64,000 nucleotides of DNA from Bradyrhizobium sp. B124 (GCF_038967635.1 NZ_CP152413.1:6824001-6888000), one strand, 5' to 3'; counted from the first letter of the stretch, positions 52,478-62,010 are shown. Notes: generated by a model not told the origin, from the sequence alone. Translations and numbers: made by a program.

Positions 52478-53292
52478 GAGCCAAGCTTCCGCAAGATCAC
52501 GTGGTAGTCGCCGTGCCGGACGTCGATCTTGCCCGGTAGCAACGCGTTCATCGTCTTCGCTACCGCGTCGATCAGCGTGGCCAGCAGCGGCTTGCGCCGG
52601 CGCATCTCGGGATAGCGCGGGCTCTCGTATTTCTTGCGGTAGATCACCTGCAGTCCGCGGCCGGCCACGAACGCCTCGAGGTTGCCGAGGGTCACCAGCG
52701 GATGGAAATGGGTCGGGAACGGCGCCTCGCCCGGCAGCCCGGCGTGCTTCTCGCCGCGCACATGGCGGTAGAACCAGACGTGAAACCAGTGCGGGGAGTA
52801 TTTCGTGACGATGCCCGACAGCGACTTCGGGTTCGGTGCGCCGATCAGCAACAGGCCGTTCGGCTTCAGCGCCTCGCAGAACCCGCTCAGCACGGCCTCC
52901 ACATCGGGGATGTGCTCGATGACGTTGTAGCAGATGATCAGGTCGAAACGCTGCTGCGGCGGGAAGCGATAGGTCTGGATGTCGCCGAGAACGGCTTCCT
53001 GCGCATAGCTGTTGTTGCGGATCTGATCGGCGTCGATGTCGACGACGGTCACATGCGAACGGCGCAGCACGCCGAGCGGCAGATAGCTGGTCGAGCCGCC
53101 GCCGGCCTCGTAAATCGAGAGCGGACCGGCCGGCAGCCGGGCCTCGAGGATGCTGTGAACCGTGAGCAGGCTCTGCTTGGCCTCGCCGGGCGGCAAGGCC
53201 AGCAGCGATTCCGGATGGATTTCAGCGGGGATGGGCATCGAGAGTTCGGTGAGCGGGGCGGGACGCGTAGCAAGCGCGAGGGATCTGTTCAT
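52474..53292 (-). CDS. Class I SAM-dependent methyltransferase
   Basis: 272 residues. Motif I is SIYEAGGGSTSYLPL, motif II VTVVDIDADQI, and the post-II region FDLIICYNVIEHIPDVEAVL with the LKPNGLLLIGAP strand, a layout shared by Rossmann methyltransferases that modify sugars or lipids. ATG 53292 is chosen with ggatgagcc upstream; it starts 4 bases before the flippase stop is passed. Overlap with the deacetylase gene shows operon membership. Likely methylates a sugar of the polymer, or forms the chain terminator. Confidence 0.86.
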   Translation of the reverse strand: MNRSLALATRPAPLTELSMPIPAEIHPESLLALPPGEAKQSLLTVHSILEARLPAGPLSIYEAGGGSTSYLPLGVLRRSHVTVVDIDADQIRNNSYAQEAVLGDIQTYRFPPQQRFDLIICYNVIEHIPDVEAVLSGFCEALKPNGLLLIGAPNPKSLSGIVTKYSPHWFHVWFYRHVRGEKHAGLPGEAPFPTHFHPLVTLGNLEAFVAGRGLQVIYRKKYESPRYPEMRRRKPLLATLIDAVAKTMNALLPGKIDVRHGDYHVILRKLGS

Positions 53293-53296
53293 CGGC

Positions 53297-54739
53297 TCAT
53301 CCAACGTTGCTGTTTGCGGATCTGGTGTGAAACATGACAAGGCCCCGCTTCAGCCGGCCGCGCAGCCGCGCGATGTCGAACAACCAGCAGAGCGCGGCGT
53401 AGACGGCCAACCCCGCTCCAATCAGCACGATGCTGGCGGGGAGATCGGCGAGATCGAGAGCGCGGTCGAGCGCGCCGACGGTGAGCGCCATCGCGAGCGC
53501 GGCGATCGCGATCAGCGCGAGCCGGCCGAGCGGGATCGGAATCCGGAAAGCGAAGCGGCTCAGGATCAGAGCACAGACAAAGCCCGTGACGTCGGCGCCG
53601 AGCCGCGCCCAGGCCGCGCCGATGGTGCCGTAAAGGCTGACCAGCACGTAGGACAGGATCACATTCGCGGCGATGATCGAGGCGGTGTTGATCAGGTAGA
53701 AGGAGTTGCGTCCCGACAGGAGGAAGCTCGCATGCAGATATTGCTGCGTCAGCACCTGGAACAGCACGGCGATCGCGACGATAGGCATGATCTCGCTGGC
53801 AACCGCGCGGAAGTCGGCGCCGAGGATGATGTTGGCGACGTGCGGGGCGATCAGCGCGAAGCCGAGACAGGCCGGCAACGTGACGCCGGCAAGCAGCTCG
53901 AGGCAATCGGCGAGATGGGTCTTGACCGCGGCGTCGCCTTGCCGGGCATGGATCTGCACGGCCATCGGAAAGAACGCCGCGGCCATGCTCATCGCCGGCA
54001 TCATCAGGGTCTGGCGCACCAGGTCGAGCGCGGCGACATATTTGCCGGCGTCGGCCGCGCCGACCAGGTTCGCGATCATGAAACGGTCGGTCACGCTCGA
54101 GATCGCGAGCAGTGTCAGCGACAGGGTCAGCGGCAGGCCGGTGCGGGCGAGCGAGCGCAGGTCGGCACGGTCGAAATTGACGATGGTGCCGCGCCATGCG
54201 CTGCGCGATTGCACGAGCACCGCGACGAGATAGGCCGAGGCGGCCGCGAGCAGCAGCAGCACGCCGGTCGGGCTGGCCAGCGCAACCACGACGCCAAGGC
54301 CGAGCAGGGCGGCCGCGCGGACCAGCGTGGCCTTCATGACCGAGAGCGCCTTCAGCCGTGCACGCAGCAGATCCTGCGTCAGCTCGAACAGGCCGATTGC
54401 AACAGCGAGGACCACGGCCGCGAGCGCGGCGGCGCCATCGAGGCCGACGAGGCAGGCCAGCAGATAGGCGATCGGCGCGGTGAGGCAGCAGATCAGGTAA
54501 CCCGACACGACCAGCCCGCGGACGTCGGTGCCGTCGTTGCGGGCGTGGCCGCTCAGGATCAGGTTGCGAAACCAGCCGACCTGGAAGACCGATATGACCG
54601 AGGCGAAACCAACGCCAAGCAGAAAGACGCCATAGTCATGCGGTGCGAACAGCCGCGTGAAGGTGAATACGCTGAGCAGTCCAAGCAGTGCCGAGAGCAC
54701 GTTGGCCGTCAGATTGATGCTGGCCTGTCCGATCAGCAT
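53297..54739 (-). CDS. Polysaccharide flippase (Wzx/MOP family)
   Basis: 480 residues with about 14 hydrophobic helices, typical of lipid-linked repeat-unit flippases. The N-terminus GQASINLTANVLSALLGLLSVFTFTRLFAP and the middle SSVTDRFMIANLVGAADAGKYV are family-like. It overlaps the downstream-encoded DUF6492 stop region by 7 bases (54733-54739) and precedes the methyltransferase. Exports the repeat unit to the periplasmic face for the Wzy-like polymerases. Confidence 0.9.
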   Translation of the reverse strand: MLIGQASINLTANVLSALLGLLSVFTFTRLFAPHDYGVFLLGVGFASVISVFQVGWFRNLILSGHARNDGTDVRGLVVSGYLICCLTAPIAYLLACLVGLDGAAALAAVVLAVAIGLFELTQDLLRARLKALSVMKATLVRAAALLGLGVVVALASPTGVLLLLAAASAYLVAVLVQSRSAWRGTIVNFDRADLRSLARTGLPLTLSLTLLAISSVTDRFMIANLVGAADAGKYVAALDLVRQTLMMPAMSMAAAFFPMAVQIHARQGDAAVKTHLADCLELLAGVTLPACLGFALIAPHVANIILGADFRAVASEIMPIVAIAVLFQVLTQQYLHASFLLSGRNSFYLINTASIIAANVILSYVLVSLYGTIGAAWARLGADVTGFVCALILSRFAFRIPIPLGRLALIAIAALAMALTVGALDRALDLADLPASIVLIGAGLAVYAALCWLFDIARLRGRLKRGLVMFHTRSANSNVG

Positions 54740-55659
54740 GACGCGGCGAGCTCCGAAAGCCTTGTGGCCGCCGACGACGCCAGGATGGCGTCGCTCTCGG
54801 CCACGACCTCACGAATCGTCGCGACCGGCGTCCCCGAGAACGATGCGATCGAGAACGCGACGTCATCCCTGTTGGCGCGCAGCAGCAGCCGGGTGAGCTC
54901 GTCCTTGCTCAGGGTCGGATCGTCCCAGTAGCTGACGCATTGCGTTTTCGGCACGTCGGAGTGACGCAATGCGGCGGGCTCGTCGTTCTCGACGAAGAAG
55001 CCGTACAGCAAATATTCGGAGAACTCGCGGGTCCGGCACAGCGCCTCGATCCAGCTCATCCCGGTGACGGCCTCGATGCGTTCGGCGAGCGCGCGGGTGG
55101 TCTGCTTGTCCCAGAAGATGATGTGTCCGATGAAGTCCGGCGCCGGGAAGGGCGGCGTCGGCAGCCCGATCAGCTGATGGCTGGTCTTGAGCCAGCGTGA
55201 ATGGCGCGGCTGGTCGGCGGTGACGGCATCGGCCATTTTCAGCAGCGGGATCGTGTTCGGGTACTGGAAGCGCGAAAGGTCGAAATCGCGGAAGAACACG
55301 ATGTCGGAATCCAGGATGCAGAACCGCTCATAGGGCAACGCGATCGTCGCCGCGATCTTCAGGATCTGTTGCACATGCCAGCCGTTCACCGGCTTGGCGC
55401 GCAGCGACCACCAGAACTGGCGGCGCTTGCGCTGGATCATGCGCGGCAGCGGCCGCAGCCAGTCGGGCAGGAAGGAGGAGGCCGGAATGATGATGCGGCG
55501 TTCGCTTGCCAGCGGCGCGAACAGCGGCAGGTCGCAATCCGGGACCAGCAGATAATGCCTGGAGAACGACGTGACGTGACGATCCACGCTCTCGCAGAGC
55601 AGCGTGCAAATTTCCAGATCGCGCCCATAGGTCGGGGTCAGCAACGCGACAGGGTTCAT
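54733..55659 (-). CDS. DUF6492-family glycosyltransferase-like protein
   Basis: 308 residues. The N-terminus ALLTPTYGRDLEICTLLCESV and the mid-protein RFCILDSDIVFFRDFDL (DxD-type acidic motif) resemble GT-A glycosyltransferases; the family is annotated only as DUF6492. No membrane helix or signal peptide. It is the first gene of the minus-strand block (flippase, methyltransferase, deacetylase, Wzz, GH5, Wzy) and probably adds a sugar to the repeat unit (inference). Confidence 0.8.
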   Translation of the reverse strand: MNPVALLTPTYGRDLEICTLLCESVDRHVTSFSRHYLLVPDCDLPLFAPLASERRIIIPASSFLPDWLRPLPRMIQRKRRQFWWSLRAKPVNGWHVQQILKIAATIALPYERFCILDSDIVFFRDFDLSRFQYPNTIPLLKMADAVTADQPRHSRWLKTSHQLIGLPTPPFPAPDFIGHIIFWDKQTTRALAERIEAVTGMSWIEALCRTREFSEYLLYGFFVENDEPAALRHSDVPKTQCVSYWDDPTLSKDELTRLLLRANRDDVAFSIASFSGTPVATIREVVAESDAILASSAATRLSELAASC

Positions 55660-56078
55660 CTCGTAACTCTCTCCGGCGACACCGTGTCAGGGCGGAACAT
55701 CGTGGCCGCCAGACTTGTCCTGAACCTCAGTTCAGCAAGATCGGTGCCGAAGCGCTTTGACGGCCCTGCCGGCGGCGGCAATGGTTAAGCATTGGTAAAA
55801 CAACGGCCCGCCGCGGCCGTTAACGGATCGCAAATCATCGTTCGGCCGCGCGATTTTGACGCTGGACCGGGATGTTGCCCGGATATTGCAGTGCTGGCGT
55901 CTCGAATGCCGATGTGGTCGGCGCAGGCGAGTGCACATGCAGATTCGATGGTATTTCCGGCGGGTAAGCGGCGCGGCTGAACGGCGAGCCGCACCATCAG
56001 CCCATTTCGAGACATCCGCACTGTCGGCGCTGTGTGCTTTTGGCACGCGCGCTTTGAGCGAGCCGGCCGGAGCGCACG
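55660..56078. other. Divergent promoter region of the polysaccharide cluster
   Basis: 419 bases between DUF6492 (minus) and GH26-like (plus) genes. Somewhat AT-richer around 55780-55870. It contains an inverted repeat aacggcc-cgccgc-ggccgtt (55802-55821). No gene is evident; it is the likely control region for both arms of the locus. Confidence 0.5.
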
Positions 56079-57047
56079 ATGCCGACTGATCGCGGAATCA
56101 CGCGGCGCGGTGCCCTCGCAGTCGCGGCGCTTGCCCTGAGCGGACTGTCGACCGCGCGAGCCGTGCCGTCAGCCCGATCGCAACTGGGTGCGGATTCGGC
56201 GCGGTTTGCCGGCGCCTTCGTCAACTGGGGCGAGACCGGCCGCGAGCAAGTGCTGCAGACCTGGGAGAAATGGCTCAATCGGCCGCGGTCGTCGGTGCTC
56301 GGCGTCGACTTCTATGGCCAGAACAGCTGGGACGACTTTCACAAGCTCGATTGGGTGCCGGGGCTCTGGAAGAAGCTCAATCCGGCGCGCAATCTGGTGT
56401 GGTCGGTGCCGCTCACCATGTCAGGCACACCGCTCGCCGATGTCGCGGGCGGCCCGCACGATGCCGAGTTCGAGGCGGCCGCGCGCGCCATCGGAGCAGC
56501 GCATCCCAAGGCGATCATCCGCCTCGGCTGGGAGATGAACATCTCCAACTCGGGCTGGTTCGCCAAGGGCAATGAGGCCGATTACATCAAGGCGTTCCGT
56601 CGCGTGGTTGGAATCTTCCGTCGCCATTCCCGCGGTTTCAAATTCGACTGGTGTCCAGGCTGGGGAGCTCAGGACATGCCGGCCGACGCCGCCTATCCCG
56701 GCGACGACGTGGTCGATTTCATCGGCCTCGACGTCTACGACTTCAAATCGGACGGCAGCGCCGCGGAGCGCTGGACCAATTCCTGTTTGAAGGCGCCCTT
56801 CGGTCTCGAATGGCAGCGCACGTTTGCAGCGAAGCACGGCAAGCTGATGAGCTATCCGGAATGGGGCGTCGGCCAGTCCGGCGACAACGCGTTTTTCGTG
56901 CAGCAGATGCACGACTGGTTCGCCGCAAATCAGGCCGCGATCGCCTATGCAGCCTATTTCGATGTCGACGGCCTGTGGCCGACGCAGATCGATAACGGCC
57001 AGTTTCCGGAGTCCACGAGCCTGTTCCGCAAGTTGTTCGCGGGCTGA
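56079..57047 (+). CDS. Exported GH26-like glycoside hydrolase
   Basis: 322 residues with a twin-arginine-like signal (RGITRRGALAVAALALSGLS). The barrel resembles GH26 mannanases/licheninases: the acid/base Glu is in AIIRLGWEMNISNSGW, the nucleophile Glu in LMSYPEWGVGQSG, and the FIGLDVYDF strand is conserved. ATG 56079 opens the signal. It stands alone on the plus strand, ended by a strong hairpin terminator, and probably depolymerises or trims the secreted polysaccharide. Confidence 0.86.
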   Translation: MPTDRGITRRGALAVAALALSGLSTARAVPSARSQLGADSARFAGAFVNWGETGREQVLQTWEKWLNRPRSSVLGVDFYGQNSWDDFHKLDWVPGLWKKLNPARNLVWSVPLTMSGTPLADVAGGPHDAEFEAAARAIGAAHPKAIIRLGWEMNISNSGWFAKGNEADYIKAFRRVVGIFRRHSRGFKFDWCPGWGAQDMPADAAYPGDDVVDFIGLDVYDFKSDGSAAERWTNSCLKAPFGLEWQRTFAAKHGKLMSYPEWGVGQSGDNAFFVQQMHDWFAANQAAIAYAAYFDVDGLWPTQIDNGQFPESTSLFRKLFAG

Positions 57048-57065
57048 GCCCAACGCGATCAAGCA

Positions 57066-57100
57066 AAAGCCCGATCGGTCCCGCGGACCGATCGGGCTTT
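57066..57100. terminator. Strong bidirectional hairpin terminator
   Basis: aaagcccgatcggtcc and its reverse complement ggaccgatcgggcttt flank a 3-base loop (cgc), a perfect 16-bp stem followed by T-rich sequence on both strands. It sits between the convergent GH26-like and radical SAM genes and can serve both. Confidence 0.92.
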
Positions 57101-57120
57101 GCTGTTCCTCTCTTGCTGCG

Positions 57121-58209
57121 TCAGGCGGCCTTGGTGTTGGTCAACAGCGTCAGGCCCATCTTCAGCTTGTCCTGCAGCGTGCGCTGCGCAAGGCAGGTGA
57201 ACAGGCAGAGCTTGTCGCAGGCGATGGTCTCCTTGCGGCGGGCCTGCGCTTCCTCGCTGTACCAGATCTCGCGCGCCGTCTGGGTACGCACGTTGCCGAT
57301 CGGTTTGAAGAACCAGCACACTTCGAGACGGCCGTCGGAGCGGATGAAATAATTCCGCATGCCGACGCGGCAGGGCATCACTTCCTTCGGCGCCTTCTCG
57401 CGGCGGAAATGGTTCGGCCAGGCGCGCAGCACGGCCTCGCCGTTGAGGATCGGCGCGCCCTCGCGCTTCATCCGCAGCAACTCGTCGCGGACCTTGATGA
57501 GATCGTCCAGCTCGTTCTCGCCGATCCATAGCTCGTCCTCGACCTCCTGCGTGCCCTGCTCGACCGGCTGGAAGCTCAGCGCGGTGGCGCCGATCTGCTG
57601 GATCCAGTCGACCATTTCGGGCAGGCGGCGGAAGTTCAGTCTGTGCACGACCGGCTTGATGATGATCGGGAAATCCAGACCTTCGGCACGGCGCTGCTCG
57701 GCGACGTTGCGGATGCCCTGGACGATGTCGCTCAGCGAGTTCTCAACGCCGCGCGAGTAGTTGTGAATCTTGGGATCGGTGGAATCGATAGAGATGTTGA
57801 TGTTGAACGGGTGCGCCTCGACGGTTTGCGCCACGATCTTCTTGTTGAGATAGGCGCCGCCGTTGGTGGTGACGCCCCAGTGGATGTCGTTGTCGCGGCA
57901 GAACCGCAACAGGTCGAGAAAGCCCTTCTTGATGTAGGGCTCGCCGCCGGCGAATTCGACGTGATAGGCGCCGATGAATTCCTTCAGGCTCGCGAGCGCG
58001 CGCTGCCATTCGACGATCGACATCTCGTCGCGATAGTTCGGGCGGCGCCAGTAGTCGCAGTAGCGGCACTTGTAATTGCAGCGTTCGACCACCTCGGCGA
58101 AGATCGCGGCCGGGCGGGTGACGTCGCGGCCGGTACGCAAATAGAGCTCTTCCGAGAGGGCGTTGCGGACGTGTTTGGTGCCGAGCGAGACGAGGTCGAG
58201 CGCTTTCAA
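57121..58209 (-). CDS. Radical SAM protein with SPASM-like C-terminal cysteines
   Basis: 362 residues. The [4Fe-4S]-SAM motif is CNYKCRYC (C-x3-C-x2-C) near residue 44, followed by the GGEP motif (VEFAGGEPYIKKG) and the INISIDSTDPKIHNYSRG strand. The C-terminal third holds further cysteines (MPCRVGMRN, then LEVCWFF, CDKLCLFTC) in SPASM-like spacing that could bind auxiliary Fe-S clusters. Location in a polysaccharide cluster suggests a modifying or maturase role rather than a peptide-tailoring one; no small precursor peptide gene was seen. ATG 58209. Confidence 0.9.
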   Translation of the reverse strand: MKALDLVSLGTKHVRNALSEELYLRTGRDVTRPAAIFAEVVERCNYKCRYCDYWRRPNYRDEMSIVEWQRALASLKEFIGAYHVEFAGGEPYIKKGFLDLLRFCRDNDIHWGVTTNGGAYLNKKIVAQTVEAHPFNINISIDSTDPKIHNYSRGVENSLSDIVQGIRNVAEQRRAEGLDFPIIIKPVVHRLNFRRLPEMVDWIQQIGATALSFQPVEQGTQEVEDELWIGENELDDLIKVRDELLRMKREGAPILNGEAVLRAWPNHFRREKAPKEVMPCRVGMRNYFIRSDGRLEVCWFFKPIGNVRTQTAREIWYSEEAQARRKETIACDKLCLFTCLAQRTLQDKLKMGLTLLTNTKAA

Positions 58210-58610
58210 GGTGAACCTCAGGCAGTGTTTTGCGTTGTTGCGATCGGATCGATCGAGGATTTATGGGTTGATCAGCAAATTGAATGCCAACTGCAACGCA
58301 AGACGCACAGCACGCGCGCGTGACGGCTCTTAACCCTAAGGATTGGCTAACAGCGTGGCGCCGATCGTGAGGCCGCGCCCCACGCGGCCGTCAATTCCTG
58401 CAAATCGCTTTGTTCGACTTCGAATTAACCTTGCGGCGAAGTTGCGGTAACGCGCGGCGCGTCTGGAGCGGATTTTGCCATGAGGTCGCCGTAACGTGTG
58501 TTTCGCGTCCGTATTGCCGCCTGTGCCGGTCACTTTGGGACGGCCATGTCCCATTCCGATCCGTGCCGGGATGATGCGTCGCGGATCGCGATTGCCAGGA
58601 GGGCATGGAG
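58210..58610. other. Divergent intergenic region between radical SAM and GT2 genes
   Basis: About 400 bases with AT-richer patches near 58255-58290 and 58420-58440. I see no gene, long repeat or clear operator; it must carry promoters for both divergent genes. Confidence 0.4.
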
Positions 58611-59606
58611 ATGTCGACCGAGCTTGCTGTAGCGGACCGCGCCTGGGTAACCATCTCGCCCGCGCTGGATTGCTCCGTCGAGACCGTCATCTGCATTCCG
58701 AGCTTCCGCCGGCCCCAACACTTGCGGCTGACGTTGGAGTCGGTGGCGGCTCAGCGCACCGAGCGCAGCTTTGCGATCGTCGTGGTCGAGAACGATGCCG
58801 CGCGCTGCGAGAGCGCGCCGGTCGCGGCCGAGTTTCTCAATTCCGGCAAGCTTCGCGGGATCTGCATCGTCGAGCCGCGGCAGGGCAATTGCCAGGCGAT
58901 CAACGCGGCGTTCGAGACCGCGCTCGAGACCTTTCCGAACGCGCAGAACTTCCTGATGATCGACGACGACGAGGTCGCCTCGCCGGACTGGCTGGAGCGG
59001 ATGGTGCAGGCGGCGGAGAGCTCCGGCGCCGAGATCGTCGGCGGCCCGGTGTGGCCGAATTTCGATGACAAGCACAAAGGCAGCCTCAGGCGCCATCCGG
59101 CGTTCGCACCGGCCTATCATGCCAGCGGTCCCGTCCCGGTGATCTATGGTTGCGGCAACTGCCTGATCCGGCGCGCGGTGTTCGACAAGCTTGGACAGCC
59201 CGCCTTCGACCTGCGCTTCAACTTCCTCGGCGGCGGCGACCACGACTTCTTCGCGCGGGCGCGCCGCGCCGGCTTTCGCTTCTTCTGGGTCACGGACGCC
59301 GTCATCAGCGAGACCGTTCCCTCGACCCGGACCAATCTCGGCTGGATCGTGCGGCGCGGATTGCGGATCGGCGCGATCAACTATCACATCGAGCGCAAGG
59401 CGGCGCAGACAATGTGGTCGCGCGCGGTCGTCAAGGCCAAGATGTTCGGTCTGGTGCCGTTCTCGCTGTATCGCTTCACGCGCATCGTGCTGCGCGAACA
59501 TCAGGCGGTGATTGCGATGCACCCGATGGTGGTCGCGGTCGGCAGCGCGCTTGCCGTGCTCGGTATCGAGCCGCAGCCCTACGCAGCTTCCAAGATCGCG
59601 TCGTGA
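58611..59606 (+). CDS. Glycosyltransferase family 2
   Basis: 331 residues, GT-A fold inverting transferase. The nucleotide-binding N-terminus reads TVICIPSFRRPQHLRLTLESV, the DxD motif is FLMIDDDEVASPDWLERM, and the acceptor region has FNFLGGGDHDFFARARRAGF (catalytic-base Asp type). ATG 58611 is preferred over ATG 58605 because aggaggg is 7 bases away from the former but only 1 from the latter. Its stop overlaps the GTG of the polymerase gene. Confidence 0.9.
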   Translation: MSTELAVADRAWVTISPALDCSVETVICIPSFRRPQHLRLTLESVAAQRTERSFAIVVVENDAARCESAPVAAEFLNSGKLRGICIVEPRQGNCQAINAAFETALETFPNAQNFLMIDDDEVASPDWLERMVQAAESSGAEIVGGPVWPNFDDKHKGSLRRHPAFAPAYHASGPVPVIYGCGNCLIRRAVFDKLGQPAFDLRFNFLGGGDHDFFARARRAGFRFFWVTDAVISETVPSTRTNLGWIVRRGLRIGAINYHIERKAAQTMWSRAVVKAKMFGLVPFSLYRFTRIVLREHQAVIAMHPMVVAVGSALAVLGIEPQPYAASKIAS

Positions 59607-60922
59607 GTGAGTTGTCCGTCACCGCGGAAAGCCGGGCGCTGATCGCCGACATTGCGCGCCGGCCGGTGATGGATATCGTCCGCGGCGCATTCTTTGTCGG
59701 CATTCTCCTGCTGGTCTGGATATCGCTGCGTCCGTTCGCGGATCTGAGCGGCTTCTATGTCGGTGACGTGGTCACCGGCAAGGATGCGGTGCTTTACGCC
59801 CTGTTCGGCGTGTTGACGGTCGCGATGCTGGCGCTGACCTTGCGCGACAATCTGCCGGCGCTGAAATCATTGCTGACGCCAGCTTTCCTGCTGTTCGCGG
59901 GCTGGATCTGCGTCACCGTCGTGCTGTCGACCGATCCCGCCACCTCGCTGCGCCGCCTGGCGCTGTCGGTGTTCGTGATCGTGGTGACCGCGACGCTGCT
60001 GCTGCTGCCGAAATCGCAGGGCGAATTGATGCGCTGGTTCGGCATTGCCGCACTGGTCCTGCTCGTGACCTGCTATCTCGGCGTCTTCCTGGCGCCGCAT
60101 CTGTCGATCCACCAGGCCACCGATCCGCAGGAACCGGCGCTTGCCGGCAACTGGCGCGGCGCGTTCGGCCACAAGAACGTCGCGGCCGCGATGATGGCGA
60201 TGCTGATCTTCCTCGGCATCTATCTGATGCGGGCCGGCGGCTGGCTGTCGGGCATCGCCGTGACCGGGCTCGCCGCGGTGTTCCTGTTCTTCGCCGCCGG
60301 CAAGAGCGCGATCGTGCTCTGTGTCGCCGTGCTGATGCTGACCGCGCTGATGCCGATGATCCGCTCGTTTTGGGGCCGCGCGCTGCTGCTGCTGACGCCG
60401 CTGCTGCTGCTCAATCTGCTCAGCGTCGGCACCGTGATGAGCGACACGCTCGCCGCGATCGCCGACCGGATGCCGATCGACACCTCCTTCACCGGCCGCG
60501 CCGACATCTGGGCCTTCGCGCTGGAATCGCTGCACCAGCGGCTATGGACCGGCTACGGCTTCGAGTCGTTCTGGGGCACCAGCGCGATTCAGAACCTGCA
60601 GGAAGGCAAGGAGTGGGCGGGCTACGCCTCGCATAGCCACAATGGCTATCTCGATACCGCGCTCGGGACCGGCCTGCCCGGTCTCGTGCTGCTGATCGCG
60701 GCTGTTGTCGTCAAGCCGTTGCGCGACTTCCAGGCTGCGGATGGTGGCGGCAATGATGCGCCGCTGACGATGCTGTTCCTGCGCATCTGGCTGTTCGGCC
60801 TCTATCTGTCGTCGATGGAGAGCTTCTTCCTGGATCGCGCCGACACGATCTGGGTGACGTTCCTGATCGCGGTACTCGGGCTGCATTATCTGGCCCGGTT
60901 CCGGATGCGCAGCGAGATCTAG
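59603..60922 (+). CDS. O-antigen ligase / Wzy-type polymerase membrane protein
   Basis: 439 residues with about 11-12 helices. The Wzy_C-type periplasmic loop reads TSFTGRADIWAFALESLHQRLWTGYGFESFW, followed by HSHNGYLDTALGTGLPGLVLL, the HN-type catalytic-loop signature. GTG 59603 overlaps the GT2 stop by 4 bases, so the two are coupled. It is the second Wzy-like protein in the cluster and the more ExoQ-like. It ends in TAG that shares its bases (CTAG) with the stop of the convergent GT4 gene. Confidence 0.88.
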   Translation: MSELSVTAESRALIADIARRPVMDIVRGAFFVGILLLVWISLRPFADLSGFYVGDVVTGKDAVLYALFGVLTVAMLALTLRDNLPALKSLLTPAFLLFAGWICVTVVLSTDPATSLRRLALSVFVIVVTATLLLLPKSQGELMRWFGIAALVLLVTCYLGVFLAPHLSIHQATDPQEPALAGNWRGAFGHKNVAAAMMAMLIFLGIYLMRAGGWLSGIAVTGLAAVFLFFAAGKSAIVLCVAVLMLTALMPMIRSFWGRALLLLTPLLLLNLLSVGTVMSDTLAAIADRMPIDTSFTGRADIWAFALESLHQRLWTGYGFESFWGTSAIQNLQEGKEWAGYASHSHNGYLDTALGTGLPGLVLLIAAVVVKPLRDFQAADGGGNDAPLTMLFLRIWLFGLYLSSMESFFLDRADTIWVTFLIAVLGLHYLARFRMRSEI

Positions 60923-62010
60923 AGCTGTGCGCGGACAGCGTTGGCAACGTCCGTCCACCAGCCGTCGAAATCGAACGGCACGGGCACGGTCGGCCGCTTC
61001 AGCGCCGTGACGATCCGGTCGGCATAGGCCGCACTGTCGGCGTCGCGCGGCACCAGCAGGATGGCGCCGCGATCGATCAATTCCTTGAAGCGCGGATGGT
61101 GGTCGAATTCATCCGGCAGCGCCGGGCCGGTGACGATCAGCGGGCGGCCTGACTGCACGCAGGCCAGGATGCTGGAGCGCCGCGCGGTCAGGCCCTCGGC
61201 CAGCGAGTAGCAGAACACGTCGATCTCGCCGAGCAGGCCGAACACCTCGTGATCGGAGGCGACATAGCCGGAAACGATCACATCGCCCTTCAGCCCCAGC
61301 TCGGCGACGCGGGCATAGAACTTCTGCTCGATGTTGTCGGTGCCGCGAATGAAGGAGCCGACATAGACGATCAAGGGCTCCAGGCCCCGCTGCTTCAGGA
61401 TCGCGCCGATCTCGAGCAGCCCGTTCGGCTGCTTGCCCGGATAGATCGAGCCGAAATGCCCGACGATGAGCTGGCCGTTGCTGCGTGCCGCGACGAGCCG
61501 CTGCAACAGCATCGAATCCGAAAAGCCGGCCGGCGCCGCGATGTTCGGCGGCAGCGGCGCCAGCACGCATTTCCGCACCATGCCGCGCATGATGCGATCG
61601 TCGGCGAGTTCGCGGCGCACCAGCGGCGAGAACATCACGATGGTATTGGCGAGCCACAAAGCGGGGATATAGGTCAGCCGGCGGATGCCGTTGAGGCCGG
61701 CCCATTCGTGCTGAATCAAGACAACCTTGCGACGCCGCAGCCGGGCGAACAGCAGCGCGAGCAGCGGGCGTGCGATCACGCGCTTCCAGGCCACGATCGG
61801 GAAGTTGCAGACCACGCTGTCCGCGCTGCCGACCGCGCGCCAGATCTCGCCGATCGTGCCGTCGGTCTGGGTCAGGGTTAACGCCGTGCTAGCGCCGGGC
61901 TCGAGCTTGTCGATCGCCTCCTGCAGCAGGCGGGTGAATTGCCCGACGCCGCAGTGCATCCGCGGCCCGGCGCCGAGAAACAGCGCGCGATATCGGGGTG
62001 GTTCAGTCAT
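60919..62010 (-). CDS. GT4-like glycosyltransferase
   Basis: 363 residues, GT-B fold. The N-terminal ALFLGAGPRMHCGVGQFTRLL and C-terminal donor domain with VGHFGSIYPGKQPNGLLEIG and IDVFCYSLAEGLTARRSSILA (E-x7-E-like region) are typical of GT4 family members. It is oriented against the GT2/polymerase pair and overlaps the polymerase stop by 4 bases. Likely assembles the repeat unit on the cytoplasmic face. Confidence 0.86.
   Translation of the reverse strand: MTEPPRYRALFLGAGPRMHCGVGQFTRLLQEAIDKLEPGASTALTLTQTDGTIGEIWRAVGSADSVVCNFPIVAWKRVIARPLLALLFARLRRRKVVLIQHEWAGLNGIRRLTYIPALWLANTIVMFSPLVRRELADDRIMRGMVRKCVLAPLPPNIAAPAGFSDSMLLQRLVAARSNGQLIVGHFGSIYPGKQPNGLLEIGAILKQRGLEPLIVYVGSFIRGTDNIEQKFYARVAELGLKGDVIVSGYVASDHEVFGLLGEIDVFCYSLAEGLTARRSSILACVQSGRPLIVTGPALPDEFDHHPRFKELIDRGAILLVPRDADSAAYADRIVTALKRPTVPVPFDFDGWWTDVANAVRAQL

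Noticed and set aside
57066..57100. Perfect 16-bp inverted repeat considered as an operator or attachment site
   Set aside because: Its position between two convergent stops and T-rich flanks fit a bidirectional terminator better.
58210..58610. Possible small peptide substrate for the radical SAM enzyme
   Set aside because: Short frames in this gap lack ribosome-binding sites and look like shadows; none resembles a known precursor peptide.
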